From contig NZ_WNJL01000034.1 of NCBI RefSeq assembly GCF_010378095.1, positions 124,001 through 188,000 on the forward strand: a stretch of DNA of 64,000 bases. Reading direction: 5' to 3'. A program made the translations under genes and the position numbers. This DNA comes from Acidithiobacillus ferrianus (lineage in GTDB: Bacteria > Pseudomonadota > Gammaproteobacteria > Acidithiobacillales > Acidithiobacillaceae). Under the pieces are notes generated by a model that was not told where the DNA came from, made no database searches, and worked only from the letters and a program-made list of their open reading frames with translations. Shown piece after piece: positions 26,510 through 35,632 of this stretch; within the stretch, counting starts at the first letter, position 1; each line of letters begins with the position of its first letter.

Positions 26510-27679
26510 TTAAAGGGCGCTTAGTTTTTCTAGAAAAAATAAGGGGTGTTCTCTAACCTTCCTTCTTGCAGGTATTAGTCTTTGTATTTCCGTTGTTAGG
26601 GCTCCAACACTGACTAATCCTAGTGAAACCAAACCAATAAGTAAGTTTGGCAATGTGACGATTGAAGGGATTGCAATGGTTCCGATGGTGCCAGATCCAA
26701 CTGCACCCCCGGCTTTCAAAATAGAGCCAATTCTTAGGCTTTCCCATGCCTCCGCTTCCTGCTCATGCAGTTGTGATAGGCCTTCTTTTAATGTTTTCAA
26801 TGCTTCTATATAATCTTCAATATTAGCATATGCGTTGTTAGAAATTATATTTGTCTTTTTGCTTATGTATTTTTTTGTTTTATCGACGTGCGGAAGAATG
26901 TGCTTTCTGATTGCCAAAACCTCTTTCCATGATGCGTTTAATAATATTGACTCTAATTTTTCATTGTCAACAATCTCAGCGTTTATAGCAAAATCAATCA
27001 TTGATGATTCTGGGTAGATGCATGAAGATTGGTTTTTTGCTAATTCAAGAACAATGCGTGAATTTATTCTATCAGTTGCAATCGGAGCTGCGTTAAGAGC
27101 TTGCGCTATTCTTATATCCTTTAGTGCTCTTCCAACACGTAGGCGTGAGATCCAATTCCAGTCCTCATGCACATTTGGAATGTCAACAGGATCTTTATGG
27201 GGAATGGCATATTTTGATGTTTCTCCATTCATTGAAAACTCAAGCCCTTGCACCACTGTATCTCTAATAGAAATCTCTGGTTTTAATTCTGATGCATCGA
27301 TTGCTGCTGATTTAATTAGATCAAGATTTGATAGTGCAGAGCTGTAGCATAACCAATGTGTTCCTGGATCTATTGTTTTTACGTTCTTTGATTCAATTTT
27401 ATTTATAATTTGACGACTTATGGCATTCTCTGCTCCATCTAAATAATTATTGTAAAGTTCTTCATATCCTTGCACCCTCGGATAATGGCCTCTGGATTGC
27501 CAGTGTACTGTTGATGTTGAGAATTTTTCGATCACTTCATCTGTATTTATGATGGCCTCATCTTTTATGTCTGAAATATATATTCGATCAAAAAACAAGG
27601 TGAGTCTTTTTAATACTTGCGCATTGCTTGGCTCGTCACCAGTAATTATGTGAGCACTTGATCTGCGTGTTGTAGACAT
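26510..27679 (-). CDS. Unknown protein with hydrophobic C-terminal segment
   Basis: A 389-residue protein. ATG 27679 (MSTTRRSSAHIITGDEPSN) is preferred over an upstream in-frame start because it follows an AAGGTG-like site. Residues 1-300 are soluble and helical; the segment VLKRLTLFFDRIYISD near the start is distinctive. Near the C-terminus a Gly-rich hydrophobic region (about residues 320-365, SGTIGTIAIPSIVTLPNLLIGLVSLGLV) could form one hairpin or two membrane helices, followed by a basic tail. I do not recognise the family. Base use is strongly AT-rich, a sign of transfer. A soluble sensor with a membrane-acting tail would suit a defence effector, but this is inference. Confidence 0.7.
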   Translation of the reverse strand: MSTTRRSSAHIITGDEPSNAQVLKRLTLFFDRIYISDIKDEAIINTDEVIEKFSTSTVHWQSRGHYPRVQGYEELYNNYLDGAENAISRQIINKIESKNVKTIDPGTHWLCYSSALSNLDLIKSAAIDASELKPEISIRDTVVQGLEFSMNGETSKYAIPHKDPVDIPNVHEDWNWISRLRVGRALKDIRIAQALNAAPIATDRINSRIVLELAKNQSSCIYPESSMIDFAINAEIVDNEKLESILLNASWKEVLAIRKHILPHVDKTKKYISKKTNIISNNAYANIEDYIEALKTLKEGLSQLHEQEAEAWESLRIGSILKAGGAVGSGTIGTIAIPSIVTLPNLLIGLVSLGLVSVGALTTEIQRLIPARRKVREHPLFFLEKLSAL

Positions 27680-28273
27680 GAAAGCACCTTTTTTGGTAAA
27701 TTGCGATCGGATTCTTGTTTTTCTTAAGCGTTTAATAAGGCTTCTATGTAGACAAAGAAATGGCGAATCTAATAATAAAACCAAATATCGTTGCGCCTTG
27801 TTAGTAGTTTTCAATTAACGTATACGTACAAGATTATGCTATAATATGCCCTGATGCAAGCTTTTATGCAGCTGAGGGGGCGGTTGTACTTGTAGCACAA
27901 CAAAGGCAAGTGGAATCCGGATGGCGAAGACGTCTAGTTATAACAATTGTTGAGTCAAGGAACTGCAAGGGTGTCAAGTTAACTGGACGATCATGAGGTC
28001 TAATTCCTTACCATGATGTGCAACTTTAATTGCGGACCCAGCAATTCGAATGACTGCAAACGCTGCCCAGCCGCCGTTCGTAATCACAGGTCTAATGTGT
28101 GATAGGCGGGCCTAGCTAAGGAATCTGATTCTCGTGCCCAGGCTGCTTGCCCAACCCTGCTTTGCACAAAACGGCACATGTTGAGAATGACCTAGGTCAA
28201 CATGTCTGTCCCTATCGAATAATAGCAGGCACCGACCCAAAGCTGCCCTTCGGAGTGACCGCCAGGGTGAGCC
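27680..28273. other. Intergenic region of the island with a nested palindrome
   Basis: About 590 bases without a supported gene. The 27815-27860 end is AT-rich and could hold the minus-strand promoter of the 389-residue gene (CATAAT-like -10). Around 28042-28061 there is a 20-base word that recurs with one change near 28988. A nested palindrome lies at 28176-28205. A stretch near 27940 looks superficially like an integron attC arm but lacks its partner. Confidence 0.5.
28176..28205. promoter_or_regulatory. Nested palindrome, operator-like
   Basis: ACATGTTGA (28176-28184) and TCAACATGT (28197-28205) are perfect 9-base inverted arms, and between them and overlapping the right arm lies a perfect 12-base palindrome TGACCTAGGTCA (28188-28199). 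It sits about 70 bases past the end of the 193-residue membrane-protein gene. It could be a regulator site or an mRNA hairpin. Confidence 0.45.
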
Positions 28274-28855
28274 CTAATTTGTTTTGTTTTTTTGGTAACC
28301 TAAAACAACAAAACTGAAATAAACTATGCTCGTAATGTGGGACAAAATACTTTCTGCTGTGACTGTAGATAGCACTTTCATATTATTTTCATGTAAATGA
28401 CCTAGACAGCCGTTAGATGGTCTAATGCAGTAGTATAAATATATGCTTTTACCAAAATTCTTTGGTACTCCAATGGTCGCGAAGACTTTAGATGATGAAT
28501 ATATTGAATCAATCAAATTCATATTAAAAATAATATGATACATGGCGGCGTAGCTACCTATCAACGATGCAACAATAAGCATGTAAACAAACAGTATTCC
28601 AGCTAAATCAAGAAAAAAACGTTTCGATTTTCTTACAAACACACTTATTGAAATAGAGTAAACAAGCACAGAAACAAAAACCAACGCACTATATATAAAA
28701 TAATGTTTGTTTATGAACTCCAAGATGTAAAAATTTTTCATTGAGAGAAAGGGGATAATGATGCTTACAAATTCCCAGATAAGCGTTAAAAAAAAGAAAA
28801 TAAAAATCGTGACGTTAGCGGTACTTATAGATTCATTTTGCGTGTTTTTTGCCAT
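28274..28855 (-). CDS. Multi-pass membrane protein of unknown family
   Basis: A 193-residue protein with about four hydrophobic helices: residues ~16-37, ~52-75, ~83-108 and ~170-188, with a soluble loop at ~110-165 rich in Asn/Ser and containing YYCIRPSNGCLGHLHENN. The last helix follows a helix-like stretch in an arrangement that loosely recalls two-helix ion channels; this is weak. Strongly AT-rich, unlike the backbone. It lies between the 389-residue gene and the broken helicase, all on the minus strand. Membrane proteins of this size are frequent effectors in abortive-infection systems, but nothing here proves it. Confidence 0.7.
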   Translation of the reverse strand: MAKNTQNESISTANVTIFIFFFLTLIWEFVSIIIPFLSMKNFYILEFINKHYFIYSALVFVSVLVYSISISVFVRKSKRFFLDLAGILFVYMLIVASLIGSYAAMYHIIFNMNLIDSIYSSSKVFATIGVPKNFGKSIYLYYCIRPSNGCLGHLHENNMKVLSTVTAESILSHITSIVYFSFVVLGYQKNKTN

Positions 28856-28987
28856 TTTTATTGCTTCCTAGACGAAAAGAAACTTACATAACGAGTATTC
28901 GAAACAACCTACTGTGCCCCTTCTCCCTATGGGTGCTGTCCCGAACGGCCGTTCCTGGCCGATATTACCTGTTCCCAACCTCGATGG

Positions 28988-29007
28988 GAATGACCGCAAA
29001 CGCTGCA
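28988..29007. repeat. Second copy of a dispersed 20-base intergenic word
   Basis: GAATGACCGCAAACGCTGC here and GAATGACTGCAAACGCTGC near 28043-28061 differ by one base and flank the membrane-protein gene in the same orientation. The 225-base gap around this copy (28856-29080) holds no gene. The words may be remnants of a longer dispersed intergenic element. Confidence 0.45.
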
Positions 29008-29080
29008 TCACCGACCATTCCACTGCGCCCACATCACGCCGCTTGGTGCTCCAGAGCAAACACCTCTCTCTATCCAAAAG

Positions 29081-32000
29081 CTATTGGTTCACTGCGGTGA
29101 TCGCGTCCTCGATGACATCGGACACCTGATCCACCTCGTCCCTTTCGGCTGACACAGCCTTCCAAGTACGTTTCTCTACAAGGCTCGGAGCACGGTCTAG
29201 TGCCCCGAGCGGTTCAATTCCCATAGCCGAGAGGCATTCGATAAGCTCCCCGAACACATCCTCTTTCTGGAGCGTCCAGGTCGACGCGAAACAACGCCAG
29301 AAAGTCCAGCCAGCACGCTCAAGCACGCGCTGACGGTTCATATCCTGCTGCCACCGGTCTGGGCCGTGGTATTCATCACCATCACACTCGACAGCAAGTC
29401 GCGTGTCGCCTGTGCCCTCAACGACCATATCGATTCGATATGCCCCGGACTTAACCTGTGGGATCACTCGGTAGCCGGCCTTTGTCAGGTGGGTGTATAC
29501 GTCCCGTTCGAAGCCGGACTCGCACAAGTCAAGCAGGCGTGCAGCACCCTCGCTGTCTGCGACTAGAGGCTTATCAAAATGGCTCAGAAGCGTAAGCCGC
29601 AGATCCTTGTCAGACAGGTGTGACCCGGCAACCGATCGCACCAAGTACATCCGGTCACGCGCCCGGCTAGCTGCAACGTTGAAACGCTGCTCGAACATAT
29701 TCCCGGAAACCGCCTTAGACCTGCTGGGATCAACCACCATCGAGAGGAATATAATGTCGCGCTCGCTGCCTTGGAAAGTTCGGGCGTCGCCACACTCAAA
29801 TTTCCGATGGATCAACTCAGTAGCCGGGCATCGCATCCGCACCACGCTGTCGATATGCTTGGCCTGCTCCATTCCGAGGAGGGAGACCACCCCCAAGGTA
29901 CGACTAGCGTACTGTTCATCCTTGAGAATGGCGGCAATCTCTTCAGCGATGACATCGGCTTCCTGCGCATTGCAGTCGTGCCGATCACGCAGCCCACCCT
30001 CGACGTAGATATCCACAAGTGGCGGGTCGATGCGCTCGGAAGCCTTGGGGATACGCAGGGGCTGAATGCCGTTTTTGTAGAAGGTCGAGTTCGAGTAGGC
30101 GATGATTGGCGGCACGCAACGGAAATGCTCGCAAAGCATCACCTGTTCGGCCGCAAACACCCGCGCCGCAAGCTCATAGAGCGACTTCTCCGGAGTCATT
30201 TCGATGCCATACGGCTGCCCTCCGAGGAAGCGGTGCTTCAGTTCGTCGATCCGCTGGCTCGATACGAACCCTGCATCTGGCGATACCTGCTTGTCATCAC
30301 CGACCACCAATATTTTTTTTCCGCGAACGATGGCCGGTAATGCCCAAAGGTTCGACTGACTGGCTTCATCTACGATAACCAGGTCGAAGACCCCAATGTC
30401 CGGCGGCATGGACTCGGAGATCTTTGCATGGCTCATGATCCAGCAAGGAACCGCACCGGCAGCATCCAGCATGGACTCACGGGCATCGCGGCGGTAGCGG
30501 ACGGCATTCGGCCCCGTGCCCATACCGATTTTCCGGATGGCGGTCGCATAACCAGCCAATGCCTGAAGCACTTTGGGTGTGGAATTGCGTTTGGTCTCGA
30601 GCCAAGCAGCTTTGGAAACCATGTCCTTATAGAGCTTGGATAGTCCACCTTCCAGATTCCTTCTCCGGCCAGCCAACGCCTTCAGCTCATCACGCGCCTC
30701 GATGCTGCCCAGATGCGACTTCATCCGTGCCCAGTTCCATGCCTGACGCCATGAGGCCGGAAAGACCGCGTCTTCGCCTGTGCTGGCAATCGGAATGGTG
30801 CGAACCCGGGCAGCTAGCTTGGTTGCACCGGCTCTCTCCATACGCGCGGCGCTGTCGCGAATGTAGGTTACCTCGGCGGACAGTCCAGCAATTCGGCGCA
30901 GTTCCATAACGAGCTCGGTGAACCGGCTGGCCATACGGCTCGCCTCCAGGCTGGGGTTGCCCAGATCCTGGTCTACGAACGTACGGAGATCCTCGGATAC
31001 CGGCCCGGTCTTACCCGCCAGCTTTTCCTGTAACGTGCTCAGCCTAGTGGCTGCGCCAGACAGATCCGACCGGGTCAGGTGGCTAAGGAGCTGCTTTCGA
31101 ACGCCGCGCAGTTCAGAGGAGCCACCGCACAACTCAGCGGTGGGAACGTGCTCGAAAACGGCCTCAGCCTTTCCTGGGAGGATATCATCGTAGAACCTCG
31201 CAAGAGGTGTGTGCCTTTCTGGCCGCCACGGCAACGAGCTCAATTTCGCGCAGGGACTCGACGCCGCCGCTGAGCCTCGGCACCGAAAGCGCGTCGGCGA
31301 ACTGATTCCAGCGCGCGAGGAATGAGGTAACCCGGCCATGCAGGGCGACGTATCGCTGAATGTGCTCCCAATCACCATTACCGTTCGGAGTCAGGCCAGC
31401 AACCCGGATTGAGGACAGCAGGCTCTTGGTGTCACCGGCACCGAAGGAAAGCAACCCAAATGGCTTGCCGGTTTCTGCCGCGCGCGCAATGGCCTCGAGC
31501 ACCTTGGGGCTGGTGAGCCCCTCGCTCGGGAAGTTCACCGGCTTGATCAGGAACTTAGCCCGGGCTTGAACCAGATGGTCCACGTCGGCGAACAGCATCT
31601 CCAGAGCTTGCCGCTCCGATGCGAAGGACGAAACACGGCACCGCACTCGCAGTTCCGTGGGCCAATCGCCGTCGAAGGCATCGAGCTCCACCACGAGTGC
31701 CAATGCCTCATCAACGCTGGCGAGCAACTCGCGGGCGGACTGCAGCACCTCTGCGGTCAAACCCTTCAGCGGAAGAAGCTGTCCGTTCTTTACTTGGCTG
31801 TCGAGCTTCTTCATCTGGCTGAGCACGTTGTGCAACTCGGCGATATCTGCTGGGTTGGGCAAGTCGTCAGCGGAAGGGATCGATGCCGACGCGTAGATCA
31901 AGTCCGCACCCAGCTTACGGCGGTATTCGCGCAGCGTGCCGGCTTCATTTTCCGAGAAGGGCGGGGCCTGCCCGGGCGAGAGCGAGAGCACGTCATCGAA

Positions 32001-32741
32001 CCAGGCGTAATCGTCCTGACCGCGCACGACCAGCTCCGCCAAATTCTGCGCGCGCATCGGCGCGCCGTCGACCTTGATCTCCGAAAGCTGATCGATGGCG
32101 ATCTCGTCTACCCGCCGGTCGATGGTCGACAGCTCAGAATGCGTACGATCGATAGCCTGCTGGAGGATGCTGATTTGCTCCCGCATCTCTTCCGGGTTGA
32201 TCTGGGACACCTGATGCTGGATGGCCTCGATGGAGCCCTGAAATTGGCGCATGCCCTCCCGGTCGCTGGTAAGCAGGGCCACTGTCAGATCCCGCACCTC
32301 CTCGGGGATTTTTGACTGCAGCACCTCGAGCGCAGGCTCGCCTCGCGATGTGACCAGTACCCTGCGGCCGGTGGCAAGGTAGTGGCAGATGATGTTGGCG
32401 ATTGTGTGGGTTTTGCCGGTGCCAGGCGGCCCCTGCACAGTTACACCGGCGGCACGCTCAAGCCGCTGGACGATGGTGACCTGTTCGCTGTTGTAGGGCA
32501 GCGGGAAATACAGCTCCTGCGGCTTGCCGCCCCCCTCGTAGTTGCCCCTGCTAGAGATGCCACGGAAGTTCACCGCCTCGTACTCAACCGGTTTGTCCGA
32601 TGGAGGGGAAACCAGTGCCAGCGGCCCGACCGGGATATCGCACCCGTTCGCGAGTTGATCCTGCAGCCGTTTCAGGTCTTCGATAAGATAGTTGTTCGCG
32701 CGAGGCCGCGAGAATAATACCCAGGTGTCGGTCACGACTAA
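29081..32741 (-). pseudogene. SF1 helicase with C-terminal Vsr/DUF559-like nuclease domain, frameshifted and 5'-truncated
   Basis: Two overlapping frames (29081-31378 and 31185-32735) encode one protein. The upstream frame has Walker A (GPPGTGKT, residues 102-109) and a long coiled region. The downstream frame has the Walker B-type motif DLVIVDEASQS, the GDDKQVSP motif, the later FQGSERDIIFLS and NVAASRARDRMYLV helicase motifs, and a C-terminal nuclease domain (RIDMVVEG...AVECDGDEYHG...QQDMNRQRVLERAGW) of the Vsr/DUF559/MTES_1575 type. The frames join near 31199-31213 (a CACACACC run), needing a one-base correction. The 5' end stops at an IS5 element, and no continuation is seen beyond it. 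Related helicase-Vsr proteins are known phage-defence genes. GC content is nearer the backbone than the rest of the island. Confidence 0.85.
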
Positions 32742-33685
32742 GAGCTTATCCTTAAATAATCATGTATTCTTTACTCCCGTGCGCAAGCGCGCGTGACATG
32801 ACGGGAGGGCGAGATGGGGAAAGCACGGGTTGAGGCATGGGAAGTCTCCGAGGAGTTCTGGAAACGCGTGGCTCCGCTGATTCCGCAGCGAGCGCCACGG
32901 CCGGTGCAGCGCGAGTATGTGCGCAAGCCCGGCGGCGGGCGCAAGCCGAAGGATTCGAGGTTGGTATTCGAAGCGATCGTGTATGTACTGCGCACGGGAT
33001 GTCAGTGGAAGGCCCTGCCGCGCGAACGCTTCGGCAGCGCGAGCGCGGTTCACAAGCGGTTTCTGGAGTGGGAGCGCGGCGGATTCTTCCTGGCGCTGTG
33101 GCAGGCGGGCTTGGCCGAATACGACGATCTGGAAGGCATTGCCTGGCGCTGGCAGAGCGTCGATGGGGCGATGATGAAAGCCCCGCTGGCGCAGGAAGCC
33201 ACGGGTCCGAACCCGACGGATCGGGGAAAAAAATGGCAGCAAGCGTCACCTGCTGGTCGACGGGCGTGGCGTCCCGTTGTCGCTCATCGTGACCGGGGCC
33301 AACCGGCATGACGTCTCGCAACTGGAAGCGGTGCTTGATGCGATCAGGGTCAAGCGGCCGACACCGCCTCAGCGCCGCCACAAACACCTGTGTGCCGATG
33401 CAGGTTACACCGGTGCCTCGGCATTGCAGACCATCGAAGCCCACGGATATATTCCCCATGTCAAAAGCCGCGGCCAAGAAGTCACCGAGATCCGACTTCT
33501 CCCCCACAAGCGCGCCAGGAGATGGATCGTCGAGGTCGCGCACAGTTGGTTCAATCGCTTCCGCAAGCTGCTGGTGCGCTACGAGAAGCTCGAACGAAGT
33601 TTCCTGGCCCTCAATCATCTGGCCGCCGCCATCATTGCGTTTAGAAAAGTGCCGCTCGATATCAACATTATTTACGGATAAGTTC
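32742..33685 (+). mobile_element. IS5-family insertion sequence
   Basis: An element of about 944 bases bounded by inverted repeats: left GAGCTTATCCTTAAATAAT and right (reverse complement) GAACTTATCCGTAAATAAT. The similarity continues outward through CGACTAA on both sides, so the true ends may be a few bases further out. No convincing direct target repeat is seen. It separates the helicase pseudogene from the tRNA-Arg region. Confidence 0.85.
32814..33681 (+). CDS. IS5-family transposase in two frames
   Basis: The N-terminal frame (32814-33311, 165 residues) has FWKRVAPLIPQR, GCQWKALPRERFGS and the first catalytic aspartate in WRWQSVDGAMMKAP. The C-terminal frame (33277-33681) has LSLIVTGANRHDV, CADAGYTG (second aspartate) and the final basic VEVAHSWFNRFRKLLVRYEK with the catalytic glutamate. 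The switch lies at a run of seven A's (33227-33233): with six A's the reading would be continuous through RGKNGSKRHLLVDGRG. This may be programmed or slippage-based frameshifting, as in related IS5 subgroups, or an inactivating insertion. Confidence 0.85.
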
Positions 33686-33856
33686 TTAGTCGCCATCGTG
33701 GGCACTGACCGCGTATTCACGTTGAGGAAGTCCCCGGCCTACCGATTGGCGAAAGACTGCGCGATGACATCCCAGAAGCGCACCGACTGGCCGGGATCAG
33801 CCCGGCTAACCCGTTTTTCTCTCTGAGGTTAGCCCTGGGTTAGCCCGGAAAAATGA
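33686..33856. other. Island end next to tRNA-Arg, with repeated GGTTAGCCC words
   Basis: About 170 bases between the IS and the tRNA terminator. No gene is supported. CCGGCTAACCC near 33804-33815 and GGGTTAGCCCGG near 33835-33848 form an inverted repeat, with another GGTTAGCCC between them. This could be part of a recombination site or the last trace of a lost integrase region. Confidence 0.4.
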
Positions 33857-33885
33857 AGGCACCTAGCAATGTTCGCTAAGTGCCT
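33857..33885 (-). terminator. Intrinsic terminator of tRNA-Arg
   Basis: On the minus strand AGGCACTTAGC-GAACATT-GCTAGGTGCCT forms an 11-pair stem with one G-U pair, followed by TCATTTTT. It begins 9 bases after the CCA end of the tRNA. Confidence 0.8.
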
Positions 33886-33893
33886 GTTTTACA

Positions 33894-33970
33894 TGGTGCG
33901 CTCGGACGGAGTCGAACCGCCGACCTACTGGTTCGTAGCCAGTTGCTCTATCCAGCTGAGCTACGAGCGC
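33894..33970 (-). tRNA. tRNA-Arg (anticodon ACG)
   Basis: A complete cloverleaf: acceptor GCGCTCG/CGAGCGC, D-stem GCTC/GAGC, anticodon stem ACTGG/CCAGT with loop CTACGAA (anticodon ACG), T-stem with GGTTCGACTCC, and an encoded CCA. 77 bases. It lies at the right edge of the accessory island and is a likely historical integration site. Confidence 0.96.
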
Positions 33971-34033
33971 GTGGAGGCGTAATATACCTACAGACAAGGG
34001 GGCGGTCAATCCTCGGTCAATCAGCCAGAACCC

Positions 34034-34768
34034 TCAACCACCCGCGGCGCCACTCCCCGGTGTGCCCTTGCCCTTCGCCATTTCCGCCTTGAGTTGAGCA
34101 AGTTCATCTTCCACGCCGCCTGTCGCACGCATCTTGTCCAACTCCTTCTCGGCCTGACTGCGACCATCCAGGGGATCGTTCAACGCCCCAGACTCCATCA
34201 GCCCATCCATGGCCGCTGCCTTGGATTCCATCTGCTGAGTGCGCTCCTGAGCGTGGCGCATGGCTTCACCGGCGTCGTCCATTCCCTGGCCCACGCCCGT
34301 AAGCGACGCGCTGACTTCCACCTCCGCCCGCGCCGCGGCCATCTCACTTTTGGTGACCTCCTTCTGGACTCGAAATTGTTCGATATGCTCCTGCAGCTTG
34401 CTTTCATAATCCGTCAGCTTCTGCGCCTGAGCCGCCACCGTGTCATGCGCCTCCTGGAGAGACGCGATCTTTTGCAATTCGGACTGCTTCTGGGCCAGTT
34501 CAGCGCGCGCAAGGTCTTCCCGATTGGCACCCAGCGCCATCCGCGCACCGGCATCCGCTTTATCGGCGGCCTTCTGCGCCTGCGCCATCTGGTTTTCCAG
34601 AGACACCCGCTCCGTCACCACATCAGCAAGATGTCTTTTGGTGTCCTGCAAATTCGCAATCATTTTCTCATAAGACAGGTCCAGGGTTTCTCCGGGATCC
34701 TCCGCGTTATTGAGAAAATGATTCACTCTGCCTTCCAATATTTCCGCGGCATGTTTAAATATCGACAT
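34034..34768 (-). CDS. pspA: PspA/IM30-family protein
   Basis: A 244-residue PspA/Vipp1-type peripheral membrane protein, a helical ESCRT-III-like protein that maintains inner-membrane integrity. It begins MSIFKHAAEILEGRVNHFLNNAEDP, close to the amphipathic N-terminal helix of the family. It is helical throughout, with a long coiled coil (about residues 25-185) and a Gly-rich tail. It is the last gene of a four-gene operon with two YbjQ-like proteins, not the pspABC order of enterobacteria; no pspF, pspB or pspC is near. Confidence 0.9.
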   Translation of the reverse strand: MSIFKHAAEILEGRVNHFLNNAEDPGETLDLSYEKMIANLQDTKRHLADVVTERVSLENQMAQAQKAADKADAGARMALGANREDLARAELAQKQSELQKIASLQEAHDTVAAQAQKLTDYESKLQEHIEQFRVQKEVTKSEMAAARAEVEVSASLTGVGQGMDDAGEAMRHAQERTQQMESKAAAMDGLMESGALNDPLDGRSQAEKELDKMRATGGVEDELAQLKAEMAKGKGTPGSGAAGG

Positions 34769-34807
34769 CAGATCACTCCTTACAACAGCGTCGCGATGCT
34801 CATTGCA

Positions 34808-35632
34808 TCAATCATTAACCGGAATCACCAGTTGTGGACTCAAGGCATCAACCAGTGCATCGGCGTTTTCCATGGCTTTTACTGCGGTGCCCACCGCAAA
34901 AAACTCGATGATATGCGGCTTCCAGTTGTGGTTACCCTCATGGAGTTGCACTCCGGTAATACCATCCGCCTGAGCTTCTTGCGCCTCATGCTGCATACGC
35001 TCCATAGCCAGTTCACGCGCGTCATACATCGCCTGCGTAAACTGCTCCATTTCCGTGTTGCGCCCCACATTCCCCATGGATTTCAAGAATCCTTGGTGGG
35101 CGACATGATATACGCAGGAGCCCATCACCATTTCCATTGGCCGGTAACCCGCCTGTAACAGCATCCAGAAATCCTGCCCGCTAAGATCACTGGTAAACGG
35201 TTTCCCCCCCACCCCCTTGAATCCAGAGGCACCGCTGCGATGCGCAATCGCCGTACCGATCGCCATGAACTCAAGGATGTCCTGGTCCCACTCCATACGT
35301 TTGACTTCCAGGCGCACACCGACGATACCATCCGCCTGCAGCAAGATAGCCTCCTGTTCCATGCGACTCATGGCAAGTTCGCGGGCCTGATACATGGCCT
35401 GAGACAGCACATCCATCTCCATGTTCTGATTCCAGTTACCATACTGAATGCCCATATGGTAAATACAGGAGCCTACCACCAGTCCCAAAGGCTCAAAATT
35501 GGCCTTGCGGACCATGACAAATTCGTTGACGGAGAGATCAGAGGTAAAAATGCCTTCGTGGCTGCCCTGCGAGCGCAAACCCTTCAGACGTTCGACGGCA
35601 TGGGGAGCCAGTTGCTCAGCGGTATCGGTCAT
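34808..35632 (-). CDS. Tandem YbjQ-like (DUF74) protein
   Basis: A 274-residue protein made of two similar YbjQ/DUF74 ('heavy-metal-binding') domains. Copy one (about residues 30-130) and copy two (about 150-260) share the pattern TSDLS...F, GxVxGSCxYH, QAMYxARELAMxRM, EAxxxQADGIxGVxL and FxAxGTA. ATG 35632 overlaps the upstream gene's stop by 4 bases, so a longer in-frame start inside that gene was rejected. No signal peptide. Function of the domain is unproven; metal binding has been proposed for the family from its fold. Confidence 0.82.
   Translation of the reverse strand: MTDTAEQLAPHAVERLKGLRSQGSHEGIFTSDLSVNEFVMVRKANFEPLGLVVGSCIYHMGIQYGNWNQNMEMDVLSQAMYQARELAMSRMEQEAILLQADGIVGVRLEVKRMEWDQDILEFMAIGTAIAHRSGASGFKGVGGKPFTSDLSGQDFWMLLQAGYRPMEMVMGSCVYHVAHQGFLKSMGNVGRNTEMEQFTQAMYDARELAMERMQHEAQEAQADGITGVQLHEGNHNWKPHIIEFFAVGTAVKAMENADALVDALSPQLVIPVND

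Noticed and set aside
27930..28000. Possible integron attC site (TTATAACAATTG...TCAAG)
   Set aside because: One arm resembles attC/VCR starts, but no matching GTTRRRY-side arm or complementary L-box pair was found within 150 bases, and no integrase is near.
32752..33720. A 322-codon minus-strand frame
   Set aside because: It is the antisense of the IS5 transposase and crosses the right IS end.
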